NCBI RefSeq assembly: GCF_000760695.4
Contig: NZ_JHEG04000001.1
Span: 3,630,452-3,694,451, forward strand
Source of the DNA: Tolypothrix bouteillei VB521301
GTDB taxonomy: Bacteria; Cyanobacteriota; Cyanobacteriia; Cyanobacteriales; Nostocaceae
Direction: 5' to 3'
DNA length: 64,000 bases
A program made the position numbers and the translations under genes. The notes under the pieces are model-generated. The model did not search any database and had not been told where the DNA came from. It worked only from the letters and a program-made list of their open reading frames with translations. This document shows, one piece after another, positions 54,623 through 64,000 of the stretch (the stretch's first letter is position 1; every line of letters begins with the position of its first letter).

Positions 54623-55636
54623 AATTACAAAGTAAGAAATTTAGCTTCTATGTTGTTTAAAAAAATTAGATAAAAGCGTAATTTTAGTTTGATATAATTA
54701 TGTAAGATTTCATTTTTTTTAAATCAATAGAAATTGAGCCCCTTTTTGACTTGCACTAACCCGTCATCTAAAGATTATTTATAAATTGATTGTTATCAAT
54801 TCCCTATAAATTTAAATGACCTCTAGAAGACAGTTAGGACAATAAAATACAAAACAAGAAGCCAGGGAACGAAGAAATAAAAACCTCGTTCTTTATTTTT
54901 TGTAAAAAACTTGAGTTATGGTAAAGCACATTTAACAAAAAAGATGCTCTTCTACAGCGCATAGTGTGAGGAAAAAGGTCATCCTTATTTAATTCCACAC
55001 TTTTAAGAGTGGGCAAGAATTCCCCAGTCCTCGTTCCCTGTTTTCTCTGAAGTATGTTTATTTAATATATACTGAGGATAGAGGTAAAATTACAAAAAAT
55101 TGCCTACTTTTTTGAATCAAAATTTTTCCTACTACTTTCTTTATGAGAACTTTATAGGACTTAAGTACTGCTTACAGCAGCTTTCAACTTGATAAAGTAC
55201 GGAAATACCCCACCCGCGCTATTGCGTACCTTCCCCTTAGCAAGGAGAGGTTCGGTTTGAGGTGTACCTCATTTGATACGAAGCTTTGTAACTTGACTAC
55301 TACCCGGATTAACGGTTAACAAACGTTCCCGATATGTAGGAGCGCAACGGCTTGCGCTTTCGCAATTGGTAATGTTGATTCTTATTTGTAAAAAATGAGA
55401 CATTAAGTCCTGAAACTACTTACGCCATATATAGCAATCCTATTGAATTTATAACGCTAAACCACGAACAAATACGTCCTCTGAAGGGGCGACAAAGTAG
55501 CTTAGAGATTATAACTCACATCTTGTACAAACGTATTAGTACTGAAAATACCGTCTTGTAATAAACATATGTTTTTGTCATCAAAACGTAAAATCTAGCT
55601 TATTAGCCTGCGTAGGCAGGCTTTGTTTGTATAGCC
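54623..55636. other. 1-kb spacer between NRPS and GT2 genes
   Basis: No gene supported. A 10-bp inverted pair cagggaacga (54863-54872) and tcgttccctg (55031-55040) brackets about 180 bp and may be a small decayed element. A fragment of the dispersed repeat, gcctgcgtaggcaggctttg followed by tttgtatagcc, lies at 55602-55636 just behind the NRPS stop. Confidence 0.5.
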
Positions 55637-58600
55637 TCACTCTTCTAGGGTGTAGGTGCAAGATGTGAGATAACCCTTCTCTAAACAATTTTTTAGTTTG
55701 TCAGCTAAATCCCGTACATTAGGTTCTTCAAATAAGGTTGTGTGAGAACCAGGAACATAATGAACATCTATTCCTCCAGTGACTACCTTATCCCAACCTA
55801 AAAGCGGTTCGGGTTTCATGCCAACAGCATGATCTTGTGAGTCATCACTGTTTTCATCCGTCCGGAACAGAGTAATTTGACCTGAATAAGTTGGCATGGT
55901 ATATGCCTTTAGAGCTTGTAGATTAGCGTCGATAATATTTATGTGCTTGTCATCTTCAGGTAAAGGCTTAGAAATACCTAACAACTGCGTATATCTCTCT
56001 CGGATTTGATAATTGCCCCACTCGGACCAACCGACAAGCTTTTTCCTTAAATAAGAAGGTCCGCGTCGGATAAAATTACCAAGATGTATGAGGCTTCGCT
56101 GATGAAATGGTAAACGCTGGTTGACTGAATTTGGAAGACCACTGTCAAAGATGACGAGAAGATTAACCTTGTAGCCTTGTCTTTGAAGTTGTAGAACCAT
56201 TTCGTAGGCAATGACCCCTCCAATAGAGTACCCGCCAAGAAAATAAGGACCATTGGGTTGAATAGTTTGGATTTCTTGAATGTAAAGCGCTGCCATATCT
56301 TCAATTCGAGTTAAGGGTGGCTGCTTTCCATCTAATCCTCGTGGTTGTAATCCATAAAATGGTTGATCCAATCCTAAATGCAGTGCCAGAGAGCGGAAAC
56401 AGAGAGTTTCTCCACCAGCAGGGTGAATGCAGAAGAAAGGTGGTTTAGAACCTTTAGGTTGAATTGCTACTAGCGATGACCACAAAGCAACAGATTTGTC
56501 TTTTGCAGGCGCTGTTGTCAAGACCTGATGACTCATTGCTTTTTCTTGCTCGCGCAACATCTGGGCTAAAGCTTCTACTGTTCCTGATTGAAAAAGGGTT
56601 GCCAGAGGTAGTTTTTTGCCCAGTTTTTGCTCTATTTGTGCAAATAAATGCACGGCTAGCAACGAATGTCCCCCCAATTCAAAAAAGTTATCTTTTATAC
56701 CAACAGGTTTGACACCTAAAATCTCTTCCCAAATCTGTGCTAGCTGGTGTTCTAATTCATCACATGGTGCAACAAACGTTGTTTCCGACTCTTGTCTCAC
56801 TTGTTCGGGTGCTGGTAAAGCGCGACGATTAACTTTGCCGTTAGGGCTAAGGGGTAGAGCCTCTAACATCACAAAGCTAGCTGGAACCATGTACTTGGGT
56901 AGCTTTTCCTGCAAAAAGTGGCGCAGCTCATTTACTGTAAGTGCTGTTTCTGGATTGGGAACAACATAAGCTACCAAGCGTTTGTCACCCCTTATATCTT
57001 CACGCAGGATGACTGCATTCTGGAGTACACTTGGGTGCTGGCTCAGTACTGTCTCTATCTCTCCTAACTCTATACGAAAACCGCGCAGTTTTACTTGGTT
57101 ATCGATGCGTCCAAGGAACTCAATATTACCGTCAGGTAAATAGCGAGCTAAGTCTCCAGTCTTGTACAGGCGTTCCTCGTCTTGTTGATTAAAGGGGTTG
57201 GAGATGAATTTTTCGGCAGTTAACTCTGGGCGATTGAGATAGCCTTGGGCTAAACCTGCACCACCTATATAAAGTTCCCCCGGTACACCAATAGGAGTTG
57301 GTTGTAACTGAGTATTGAGCAAATAGACTTGGGTATTGCTAATCGGACGCCCAATACTAATTGACTGTACTGTCTTATCAAGTTGTCTGGGTATAGAGTA
57401 ACAACAAGTAAAAGTTGTACTTTCTGTTGGACCGTACCCATTTATGATTTCTGTAGATGGCAAACTTTCAAGAGCTTTCTGAACGTGGGGAACTGACAGT
57501 GCTTCCCCACCAGTCAGTAGTTGTTGAATTCCTGACAATGCTAGTGGATCGTCATCAATAATAGAATTGAACAATGCTGATGTCAGCCATAAGGTTGTAA
57601 TGCCGTATTTATGAATGGCGTTACTTAGCTCTTGAGTTGTAGGAATATTTTCGGAGAAAAGAACACAGCACGCTCCGTGTAACAATGCTCCCCATATTTC
57701 AAATGTGGAAGCATCAAAAGAAATCGGAGCCATGTGTAAGAATTTTCGTGTTGCGTCCAACCGAACATAATTTACACCAAACAGCAGACGGATCGCGCCA
57801 CGGTGAAGAACTTTTACTCCTTTAGGTGTGCCTGTGGACCCTGAAGTATAGTTAATGTAAGCTAAGTTATTAATTTGTACGGTGCTTACAGGGTTTTGAT
57901 GACTTTCTTGGGTAATGACCTTCCAGTCGGTATCTAAGCAGACTATATGTGCTTTTGACTCTGGAAGCGCGGCTACCAACTCGCTAGTTGTTAGTAGCAC
58001 TGGTACTTTTGAATCAGACAGCATATAAGTCAAACGCTCTTGGGGATACGCTGGGTCTAAAGGTACATAAGCCCCTCCGGCTTTAAGTATACCCAAAAGA
58101 CCCACTATCATTTCACTGGAGCGCTGCATGCAAATGCCAACCAGTACATCTGGTTCCACACCTAAAGCTCTTAAGTAGTGCGCGAGTTGATTAGCGCGAT
58201 TATTTAACTCTCGGTAGGTTAATTGTTCATCTTTAAACTCCACTGCTATTGCATCAGGATTACGCTCTACCTGTAACTCAAACAATTCATGAATACATTG
58301 CTGTGGATAGTTTGCTCGAGTGTCATTCCACTCATACAGTAACTGGTGTTGTTCGGCAGACGCAAGCATTGATAATTTGTCAATATTCTGCTGTGGATTA
58401 TCAACAATACTTTGCAACAATGTTTGAAAATGTCCACTCATCCGAGTTATTGTGGCGGCATCAAACAAGTCTGTGTTGTACTCCCATACTCCCTGTAATC
58501 CCTGTTCCGTCTCCTGCACAAACAACGTCAAATCAAACTTGGAGATAATGTTATCTACCTCTATCGAAGAAATAGTTAGCCCTGGTAACTCAAGTGTTTG

Positions 58601-59836
58601 TTTGGGCATGTTGTGCAAGGCAAACATGACTTGGAACAAGGGGTTATACGAGAGCGATCGCTCTGGTTGCAGTTCTTCGACTAGCTTTTCAAATGGTAAG
58701 TCTTGGTTGACGTAAGCAGACATGGCCACGGAGCGCACCCTACGCAATAGTTTCTGAAAACTGGGATGACCCGACATATCGGTGCGTAGTACTAGGGTAT
58801 TGACAAAAAATCCAATTAACCCTTCTATCTCTGTGCGATTTCGTCCTGCGATTGGAGAACCAACTAAAATGTCTTCTTGTCCGCTATAACGGTATAGCAG
58901 GGTTTGGAATGCTGCTAACAGTGTCATGAATAAGGTCACACCCTCGAGCCGCGATAATGCAGACAACGCTTGTGACAACTTGTCAGGAAGTACAAAAAAC
59001 TGCTTTGCGCCTCGGTAAGTCTGGACTGCAGGTCGCGGTCTATCTGTGGGCAATTCCAAAACAGGGGTTGCACCTGTTAGTTGCTGTTTCCAATAGTTGA
59101 GTTGGTTTTCTAATACCTCTCCAGAAAGCCATTGCCGTTGCCAAACTGCATAATCTGCATATTGAATGGGTAATTTTGGTAAGGGATTGGACTTTCCGTT
59201 GATAAAAGCTTGATAAAGGGCGGTCAACTGCTCGCAGAAAATACTCATCGACCAGCCATCAGTGGCAATATGATGCATTATCAACAGCAAAATATGTTCT
59301 TGCGGTGATAACTGTAGCAAACAACCGCGCAGCATCAAATCTGATATGAGGTTGAAGGGACGTTGCATCCGCTCTTGTACGAGCCGTTGTACTATAGTGG
59401 CACGATCGCCCTTGGCGCAAGCCGTACCCGGCTTATCGCTTGACGGACAATCTTTTAGGTCAATCACCTCCAGTTCCACCGAGCGAGGCTCACCAACAAC
59501 CTGTATCGGTTCACCATCACGCGCAATAAAGTTAGTTCGCAGGACTTCGTGGTGGTTGACTATTGCATCTAGAGATTGTTGCAATATATTTACATTAAGG
59601 TTTCCCTGTAACTTTAGAGCATGGGGAATATGATACAACGAACAGTCTGGCTCCAACTGCTCCAAAAACCACAGTCGCTGCTGTGCAAAAGATAGAGGCG
59701 CTGATGATGTGTTAGTTCTTCTCGGAATAGTTTGCTGTGTCTTGGCATCAGACATCTTATTTTTTTTGAGCTTTAACTCCAGTAACGCCCTTTTTTCTGG
59801 TGAGAGAGCAGCTATCTTTTGGTTAATATTATCCAT
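55637..59836 (-). CDS. NRPS termination module (C-A-PCP-TE)
   Basis: About 1399 residues. In order: a short N-terminal docking-like segment (MDNINQKIAALSPEKRALLE). The condensation domain (about 45-470) has MHHIATDGWSM near 187. The adenylation domain (about 500-985) has YTSGSTGTPKGVKVLHRG near 662, NGYGPTEST and GRIDNQVKLRGFRIELGEIE. The carrier protein has DNFFELGGHSLLAVHLF, Ser near 1052. The type I thioesterase has PPFFCIHPAGGETLCFRSLA and FLGGYSIGGVIAYEMVL, Ser near 1200. Adenylation pocket residues read by eye are D-A-F-W-L-G-G-T-F-K, close to the published Val-type DAFWIGGTFK. The TE marks the end of the assembly line. ATG chosen behind agaagga; an in-frame start 27 bp upstream is less likely. 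It follows the upstream NRPS by 115 bp. Confidence 0.93.
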   Translation of the reverse strand: MDNINQKIAALSPEKRALLELKLKKNKMSDAKTQQTIPRRTNTSSAPLSFAQQRLWFLEQLEPDCSLYHIPHALKLQGNLNVNILQQSLDAIVNHHEVLRTNFIARDGEPIQVVGEPRSVELEVIDLKDCPSSDKPGTACAKGDRATIVQRLVQERMQRPFNLISDLMLRGCLLQLSPQEHILLLIMHHIATDGWSMSIFCEQLTALYQAFINGKSNPLPKLPIQYADYAVWQRQWLSGEVLENQLNYWKQQLTGATPVLELPTDRPRPAVQTYRGAKQFFVLPDKLSQALSALSRLEGVTLFMTLLAAFQTLLYRYSGQEDILVGSPIAGRNRTEIEGLIGFFVNTLVLRTDMSGHPSFQKLLRRVRSVAMSAYVNQDLPFEKLVEELQPERSLSYNPLFQVMFALHNMPKQTLELPGLTISSIEVDNIISKFDLTLFVQETEQGLQGVWEYNTDLFDAATITRMSGHFQTLLQSIVDNPQQNIDKLSMLASAEQHQLLYEWNDTRANYPQQCIHELFELQVERNPDAIAVEFKDEQLTYRELNNRANQLAHYLRALGVEPDVLVGICMQRSSEMIVGLLGILKAGGAYVPLDPAYPQERLTYMLSDSKVPVLLTTSELVAALPESKAHIVCLDTDWKVITQESHQNPVSTVQINNLAYINYTSGSTGTPKGVKVLHRGAIRLLFGVNYVRLDATRKFLHMAPISFDASTFEIWGALLHGACCVLFSENIPTTQELSNAIHKYGITTLWLTSALFNSIIDDDPLALSGIQQLLTGGEALSVPHVQKALESLPSTEIINGYGPTESTTFTCCYSIPRQLDKTVQSISIGRPISNTQVYLLNTQLQPTPIGVPGELYIGGAGLAQGYLNRPELTAEKFISNPFNQQDEERLYKTGDLARYLPDGNIEFLGRIDNQVKLRGFRIELGEIETVLSQHPSVLQNAVILREDIRGDKRLVAYVVPNPETALTVNELRHFLQEKLPKYMVPASFVMLEALPLSPNGKVNRRALPAPEQVRQESETTFVAPCDELEHQLAQIWEEILGVKPVGIKDNFFELGGHSLLAVHLFAQIEQKLGKKLPLATLFQSGTVEALAQMLREQEKAMSHQVLTTAPAKDKSVALWSSLVAIQPKGSKPPFFCIHPAGGETLCFRSLALHLGLDQPFYGLQPRGLDGKQPPLTRIEDMAALYIQEIQTIQPNGPYFLGGYSIGGVIAYEMVLQLQRQGYKVNLLVIFDSGLPNSVNQRLPFHQRSLIHLGNFIRRGPSYLRKKLVGWSEWGNYQIRERYTQLLGISKPLPEDDKHINIIDANLQALKAYTMPTYSGQITLFRTDENSDDSQDHAVGMKPEPLLGWDKVVTGGIDVHYVPGSHTTLFEEPNVRDLADKLKNCLEKGYLTSCTYTLEE

Positions 59837-59951
59837 ACTTGCCAATCCTTCTCTAAATTGCACAGCTAAACTACATCAAGTTTTTTATTAATAAGAATTT
59901 GACAGTGGGCTACGGGGTAAAGCTTTGAACTGTCTTAGCCCAAATTGTCGA

Positions 59952-62900
59952 TTAAGAACCTTGCATTATTTGTGCTAAAAGGTTTTGAGTTTCTTCATCT
60001 GATAGATCTTCTAACTCAGCTAACAAATGATTTATTTCCTCATCTTCCGTGTTCTCAAGCTGAAGTTGGACGATTATTGCCGCTAGCTCAGCAATGTTCG
60101 GTCCTTCAAACAAGCGATGCAACGACAGATCTATACTGAAAGCTTCGCGCACTCGAGAAATCACTTGCGTTGCTAGCAGCGAATGTCCCCCTAGTTCAAA
60201 GAAGTTATCGTAAATGCCGACTTGTTCTATACCCAAAACGTTTGACCAAATCTCAGCGAGAACTTCCTCTGTAGGAGTGCGGGGTGCAACAAAGTTGTTG
60301 CGATTGCTAACATGAGATACATCTGGAGCAGGTAATGCACGCCGATTGACCTTTCCGTTAGGATATAGTGGCATCTTATCCAAGATGACCAAGGCAGATG
60401 GCACCATGTGCTCTGGTAAACGCTCTTTTAAAAAACTTCGCAATTCATTTGAGTTTAAGGCATTGGAATCGGCATTGAGAACAACATACGCGACCAACCG
60501 TTTGTCTCCAGGAACATCCTCTCTAGCCATGACTAATGTTTGTTGCACTGCGGGATGTTGGCTGAGGAATGCTTCAATTTCTCCTAATTCAATGCGGAAA
60601 CCGCGAATTTTGACTTGGTAATCAATTCTTCCCAAAAATTCAATGTTTCCATCTGATAAGTAACGCGCTAAATCTCCAGTTTTGTAAAGTTTTGCGCCTG
60701 TTTCATAACTAAATGGGTTGGGAATAAATTTTTCTTCTGTAAGTTCGGGGCGGTTGAGATAACCTGTAGCCAGACCAATCCCGCCAATATGTAACTCTCC
60801 TGCATGACCAACAGGCACGGGCTGCAAATTTGTGTCTAAGATATAAGCTTGTACGTTAGAAATTGGGCGACCAATAGGAACATTAATATTTTGGGCATAG
60901 GGCTGATTCGTCCAAGCAGTCACATCGATAGACGCTTCTGTTGGACCATAGCAATTGACCAAAAGATTGCCTAAATTTAAGCGATCGTGAAAGCGCTCCA
61001 TCAACTCTACTGATAAAACTTCACCGCCAGTGGTAATATGTCTGAGGCTTCGGCACTGCTCCAATTTCTTTTCCTCTAGCAGTGCATTCATTATGGATGG
61101 GACTAACCCAATAACAGTGATTTGCCGCTCAATAATCTCATTCACTAAGTAAGCTGTGTCTTTGTGTCCTTGAGGACGAGCCATCACCAACTGAGCACCA
61201 AATAATAAGGGCCAGAATATTTGCCACACTGAGGGGTCAAAGCTCAAAGAATAGGTTTGTAATACTTTGTCTTGTGCGGTCAGCTTAAACGTTTCTTGAC
61301 GCCAGTGGAGCATATTGCTGATTCCACGGTGAGGAATCATGACACCTTTGGGTTTTCCTGTAGAACCAGATGTGTAGATAATGTACAGCAAGGAATCTGC
61401 TGTCACTTCACAGTTAAGGTTTTGTTGGCTATATCTACTAATGATTTCCCAATCTGAGTCTAAACAAACCGATTGTGCTTCATGAGTTGGTAAACTTTTA
61501 ATACATTTCTTTTGAGTTAGTATGACTGGTATTTGGGTATCTTCTATAAGGAAGGTTAACCGCTCTTTTGGGTACTCTGGATCGAGAGGTACATACGCCC
61601 CACCTGCCTTGAGAATTCCCAATAACCCTACGACTACCTCTAAAGAACGTTCCATACAGATGCCAACTAAGACACCCGGCTTAACACCTAAAGTTTTAAG
61701 ATAGTGAGCTAATTGGTTGGCGCGATTGTTCAACTTCTCATAAGTGAACTGCTCATTCTCAAACATCACTGCCACTGCATGGGGAGTTCTCTGGACTTGG
61801 TCTTCAAACAATTCATGGATACACCCTTGCGGATAATCTACTTGAGTTTTATTCCACTCACTTAATAACTGGTGTTCGCTAGGTGTAAGTAATGGCAGTT
61901 CGTCAATTTTCTGATGTGGGTTAGCAACGATCCCTGCGAGTAATGTTTGGAAATGACCGTACATTCTAGTTACGGTTATATCATCAAACAGGTCAGTATT
62001 GTATTCCCAAATCACACGCAAACCTTGCTTTGTCTCTTCTACTACTACAGTCATATCTAACTGAGATGTTAGCTTATCAACATCTATAGAAGCGATCGAT
62101 AACCCTGGTAACTCCAACATTTGTTTTGGTGTATTTTGCAGGACAAACATGACTTGGAATAGAGGGTGAAATGAGAGCGATCGCTCTGGTTGGAGTTCTT
62201 GTACTAGCTTTTCAAATGGCAAATCTTGATTGGCGTAAGCGGATATTGCTATTTCTCGTACTCTTTGCAGCAGTTTCTGAAAACTGGGATTGCCAGACAG
62301 ATCGGTACGCATTACCAAAGTATTGACAAAAAATCCAATCAGGTTTTCAATTTCTGTTCGATTGCGACCTGCGATGGGAGAGCCAACCAGTATATCTTGT
62401 TGTCCCGTGTAGCGGTATAGCAGAGTTTGAAATGCTGCCAGTAATGTCATGAACAGCGTTACGCTCTCTTTCCGTGATAGTGCGTTTAGTGCTTGTGATA
62501 AACTCTGGGGTATTTCAAAATACTGCGTTGCACCTCGAAAATTCTGTACGGGTGGTCGTTGTCTATCCGCAGGCAACTCCAGTACATTTGTTGCATCTGC
62601 TAAGTGCTGTTTCCAATAACTGAGTTGTTTGTTTAGCACGTCGCCTTCAAGCCATTGACGTTGCCAAACTGCGTAATCGGCAAATTGAATGGGCAACTTT
62701 GGTAGAGGATTGGGCCAATTCTCGGTGTATGCTTTATACAAAGTTGTCAACTGCTCAAACAAAATGCTCATTGACCAACCATCAGTGGCAATGTGATGCA
62801 TCGTCAACATGAGGATATGCTCTTGTGGGGATAGCTCAAACAAGCACGCACGCAACATTAAATCTGATGCTAGATTGAAAGGACGTTGCGCTTCATTTTG

Positions 62901-64000
62901 TAGCTGCTTGTGTACGACAGTTGTGCGATCGCTCAGCGAGCAATCCTTGAGATCGACCACTTTTAGTTCTACTGACCGAGGTTCACCAATCACTTGTACT
63001 GGGGTTCCATTTTCTATAATAAAAGTAGTCCGCAGTACTTCATGATGGACAACAAGCGCATCTAACGACTTTTGCAATACGTCCACTTTCAGATCGCCTT
63101 GCAACTGCATCGCTTCAACTATGTTATATGCTGCACTGTCTGGCTTTAACTGCGCTAAGAACCAAAGTTGCTGCTGAACATAGGATAAAGGAACTGAGCG
63201 TCGGTTGACTTGTCGGGGAATAGGTAAATGTTCATTTTTACTCTGGTTTTGAAAAGTGGCGATTGCACTTGCTAAACCAGCAATCGTTGGTGTCTCAAAT
63301 AAACGCTGCATCGGCATTTCCACACCAAAGGTTTGGCGTAATCGAGAAATCACTTGCGTTGCTAGCAGTGAATGCCCGCCCAATTCAAAAAAGTTGCTGT
63401 GGATTCCTATGGGTTCTAAACCCAAAACTTGTGACCAAATCGCGGCTAATATCTCTTCAGTAGGAGTGCGAGGTGCGACAAAATTGCTGCTATCAAGCAG
63501 ATCGGATGCGTTTGGGGCAGGTAAAGCGCGGCGATCTACCTTTCCATTAGGGGTTAATGGTACAGTTTCTAAGAAGACAAAGGCTGATGGCAGCATATAA
63601 TCTGGTAACCGCTCTTCTGCAAAGCCGCGCAGTTGACTTGGGGTGACAGGGACTTGCTCTGGTTTCATCACCAAATACGCCACTATCCTCCTGTTACCAG
63701 GAACATCTTCACGAACAATGACTATAGTTTGGAGTACAGCTGGATGTTGGCTAACTACAGTCTCTATCTCTCCTAATTCAATGCGAAATCCTCGTATTTT
63801 TACTTGATTATCAATACGTCCAATATACTCAATCTCACCATTTGGCAAATAACGAGCTAAATCTCCAGTTTTGTACAGGCGTGCAGTTTCTTCTTGAATA
63901 AAGGGGTTGGAAATAAATTTTTCATTGGTCAGTTCAGGACGGTTAAAGTAACCTCTTGCCAATCCCACACCACCAATATGTAATTCCCCAGGTACACCTA
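59952..64000 (-). CDS. NRPS, 5' end outside the window (A-PCP-C-A-PCP visible)
   Basis: The frame is open to the window edge, so the start is not visible; the apparent GTG start at 63968 lies inside an adenylation domain. The order visible is the C-terminal part of an A domain (GRIDNQVKIRGFRIELGEIE), carrier (NFFELGGHSLLATQVI), and condensation domain (MHHIATDGWSMS). A full A domain follows (YTSGSTGKPKGVMIPHRG, NCYGPTEASIDV), then a second carrier (DNFFELGGHSLLATQVI). The C-terminal tail is acidic (TEDEEINHLLAELEDLSDEE), a probable docking helix for the next protein. Pocket residues of the full A domain read D-P-W-G-T-G-C-I-D; I do not assign a substrate. No epimerisation or methylation domain is seen. 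Confidence 0.92.
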   Translation of the reverse strand, partial: GVPGELHIGGVGLARGYFNRPELTNEKFISNPFIQEETARLYKTGDLARYLPNGEIEYIGRIDNQVKIRGFRIELGEIETVVSQHPAVLQTIVIVREDVPGNRRIVAYLVMKPEQVPVTPSQLRGFAEERLPDYMLPSAFVFLETVPLTPNGKVDRRALPAPNASDLLDSSNFVAPRTPTEEILAAIWSQVLGLEPIGIHSNFFELGGHSLLATQVISRLRQTFGVEMPMQRLFETPTIAGLASAIATFQNQSKNEHLPIPRQVNRRSVPLSYVQQQLWFLAQLKPDSAAYNIVEAMQLQGDLKVDVLQKSLDALVVHHEVLRTTFIIENGTPVQVIGEPRSVELKVVDLKDCSLSDRTTVVHKQLQNEAQRPFNLASDLMLRACLFELSPQEHILMLTMHHIATDGWSMSILFEQLTTLYKAYTENWPNPLPKLPIQFADYAVWQRQWLEGDVLNKQLSYWKQHLADATNVLELPADRQRPPVQNFRGATQYFEIPQSLSQALNALSRKESVTLFMTLLAAFQTLLYRYTGQQDILVGSPIAGRNRTEIENLIGFFVNTLVMRTDLSGNPSFQKLLQRVREIAISAYANQDLPFEKLVQELQPERSLSFHPLFQVMFVLQNTPKQMLELPGLSIASIDVDKLTSQLDMTVVVEETKQGLRVIWEYNTDLFDDITVTRMYGHFQTLLAGIVANPHQKIDELPLLTPSEHQLLSEWNKTQVDYPQGCIHELFEDQVQRTPHAVAVMFENEQFTYEKLNNRANQLAHYLKTLGVKPGVLVGICMERSLEVVVGLLGILKAGGAYVPLDPEYPKERLTFLIEDTQIPVILTQKKCIKSLPTHEAQSVCLDSDWEIISRYSQQNLNCEVTADSLLYIIYTSGSTGKPKGVMIPHRGISNMLHWRQETFKLTAQDKVLQTYSLSFDPSVWQIFWPLLFGAQLVMARPQGHKDTAYLVNEIIERQITVIGLVPSIMNALLEEKKLEQCRSLRHITTGGEVLSVELMERFHDRLNLGNLLVNCYGPTEASIDVTAWTNQPYAQNINVPIGRPISNVQAYILDTNLQPVPVGHAGELHIGGIGLATGYLNRPELTEEKFIPNPFSYETGAKLYKTGDLARYLSDGNIEFLGRIDYQVKIRGFRIELGEIEAFLSQHPAVQQTLVMAREDVPGDKRLVAYVVLNADSNALNSNELRSFLKERLPEHMVPSALVILDKMPLYPNGKVNRRALPAPDVSHVSNRNNFVAPRTPTEEVLAEIWSNVLGIEQVGIYDNFFELGGHSLLATQVISRVREAFSIDLSLHRLFEGPNIAELAAIIVQLQLENTEDEEINHLLAELEDLSDEETQNLLAQIMQGS

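Noticed and set aside
54834..55016. 60-codon minus-strand frame in the NRPS-GT2 spacer
   Set aside because: Very AT-rich, bracketed by an inverted repeat, no Shine-Dalgarno; best read as non-coding.

Overview
The window reads as a chromosome segment of a filamentous, probably heterocyst-forming (Nostocales-type) cyanobacterium. GCGATCGC (HIP1) octamers are scattered through genes and spacers, spacers carry cyanobacterial-style dispersed repeats, and products such as the C39 ABC exporter with a cyclic-nucleotide-binding domain, a MysC-like ATP-grasp enzyme and multimodular NRPSs fit that group. I cannot assign a genus from sequence alone. No rRNA, tRNA, CRISPR array or replication origin was seen.

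Layout. 1-3.7 kb: dispersed repeats, two tandem paralogues of an unrecognised two-domain protein, and a third paralogue cut off next to an IS110-type transposase relic. 4.0-4.95 kb: decayed SRPBCC and alcohol dehydrogenase genes and a possible isoaspartyl peptidase relic. 5.35-16.4 kb: a RiPP (ribosomal, post-translationally modified peptide) locus. It has four Cys-free precursor-like peptides with double-glycine leaders, an APH-fold kinase and a HopA1-family protein on the plus strand. Facing them on the minus strand are an HTH protein, a C39 peptidase ABC exporter, an HlyD adaptor and a PpiC-type foldase. The expected logic is phosphorylation of Ser/Thr, elimination to dehydro residues, cleavage after Gly-Gly, and export.

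17.5-23.3 kb: intact SRPBCC gene, two zinc alcohol dehydrogenases, an MRJP/SMP-30-like beta-propeller protein, an SRPBCC relic and a GT4 glycosyltransferase. 23.4-23.8 kb holds relics of the 1-3.6 kb gene family. 24-32 kb: catalase, an M24-fold protein lacking most metal ligands, galK, galE and a GH1-RmlD fusion. 32-40 kb: a glycosyltransferase-UDP-galactopyranose mutase fusion, an MFS transporter, a U32 peptidase and a small methyltransferase-like protein.

41-50 kb: TPR protein, membrane protein, Ddl, DUF4333-type lipoprotein, a toxin-antitoxin pair whose PIN toxin has a nonsense codon, MiaB, a small membrane protein and S-formylglutathione hydrolase. 50-54.6 kb: adenosine deaminase relic, MysC-like ATP-grasp ligase, GCS2-type carboxylate-amine ligase and a GT2 glycosyltransferase. 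55.6-64 kb: the 3' end of an NRPS cluster on the minus strand. An incomplete synthetase (A-PCP-C-A-PCP) is followed by a terminal C-A-PCP-TE module, and the cluster continues beyond the window.

The most interesting system is the RiPP locus. It pairs a kinase and a HopA1-type lyase, as in class V lanthipeptide and thioamitide pathways, but its precursors contain no cysteine, so thioether rings cannot form within them. A second theme is gene decay: at least eight relics or broken genes are visible, several being partial copies of intact neighbours.
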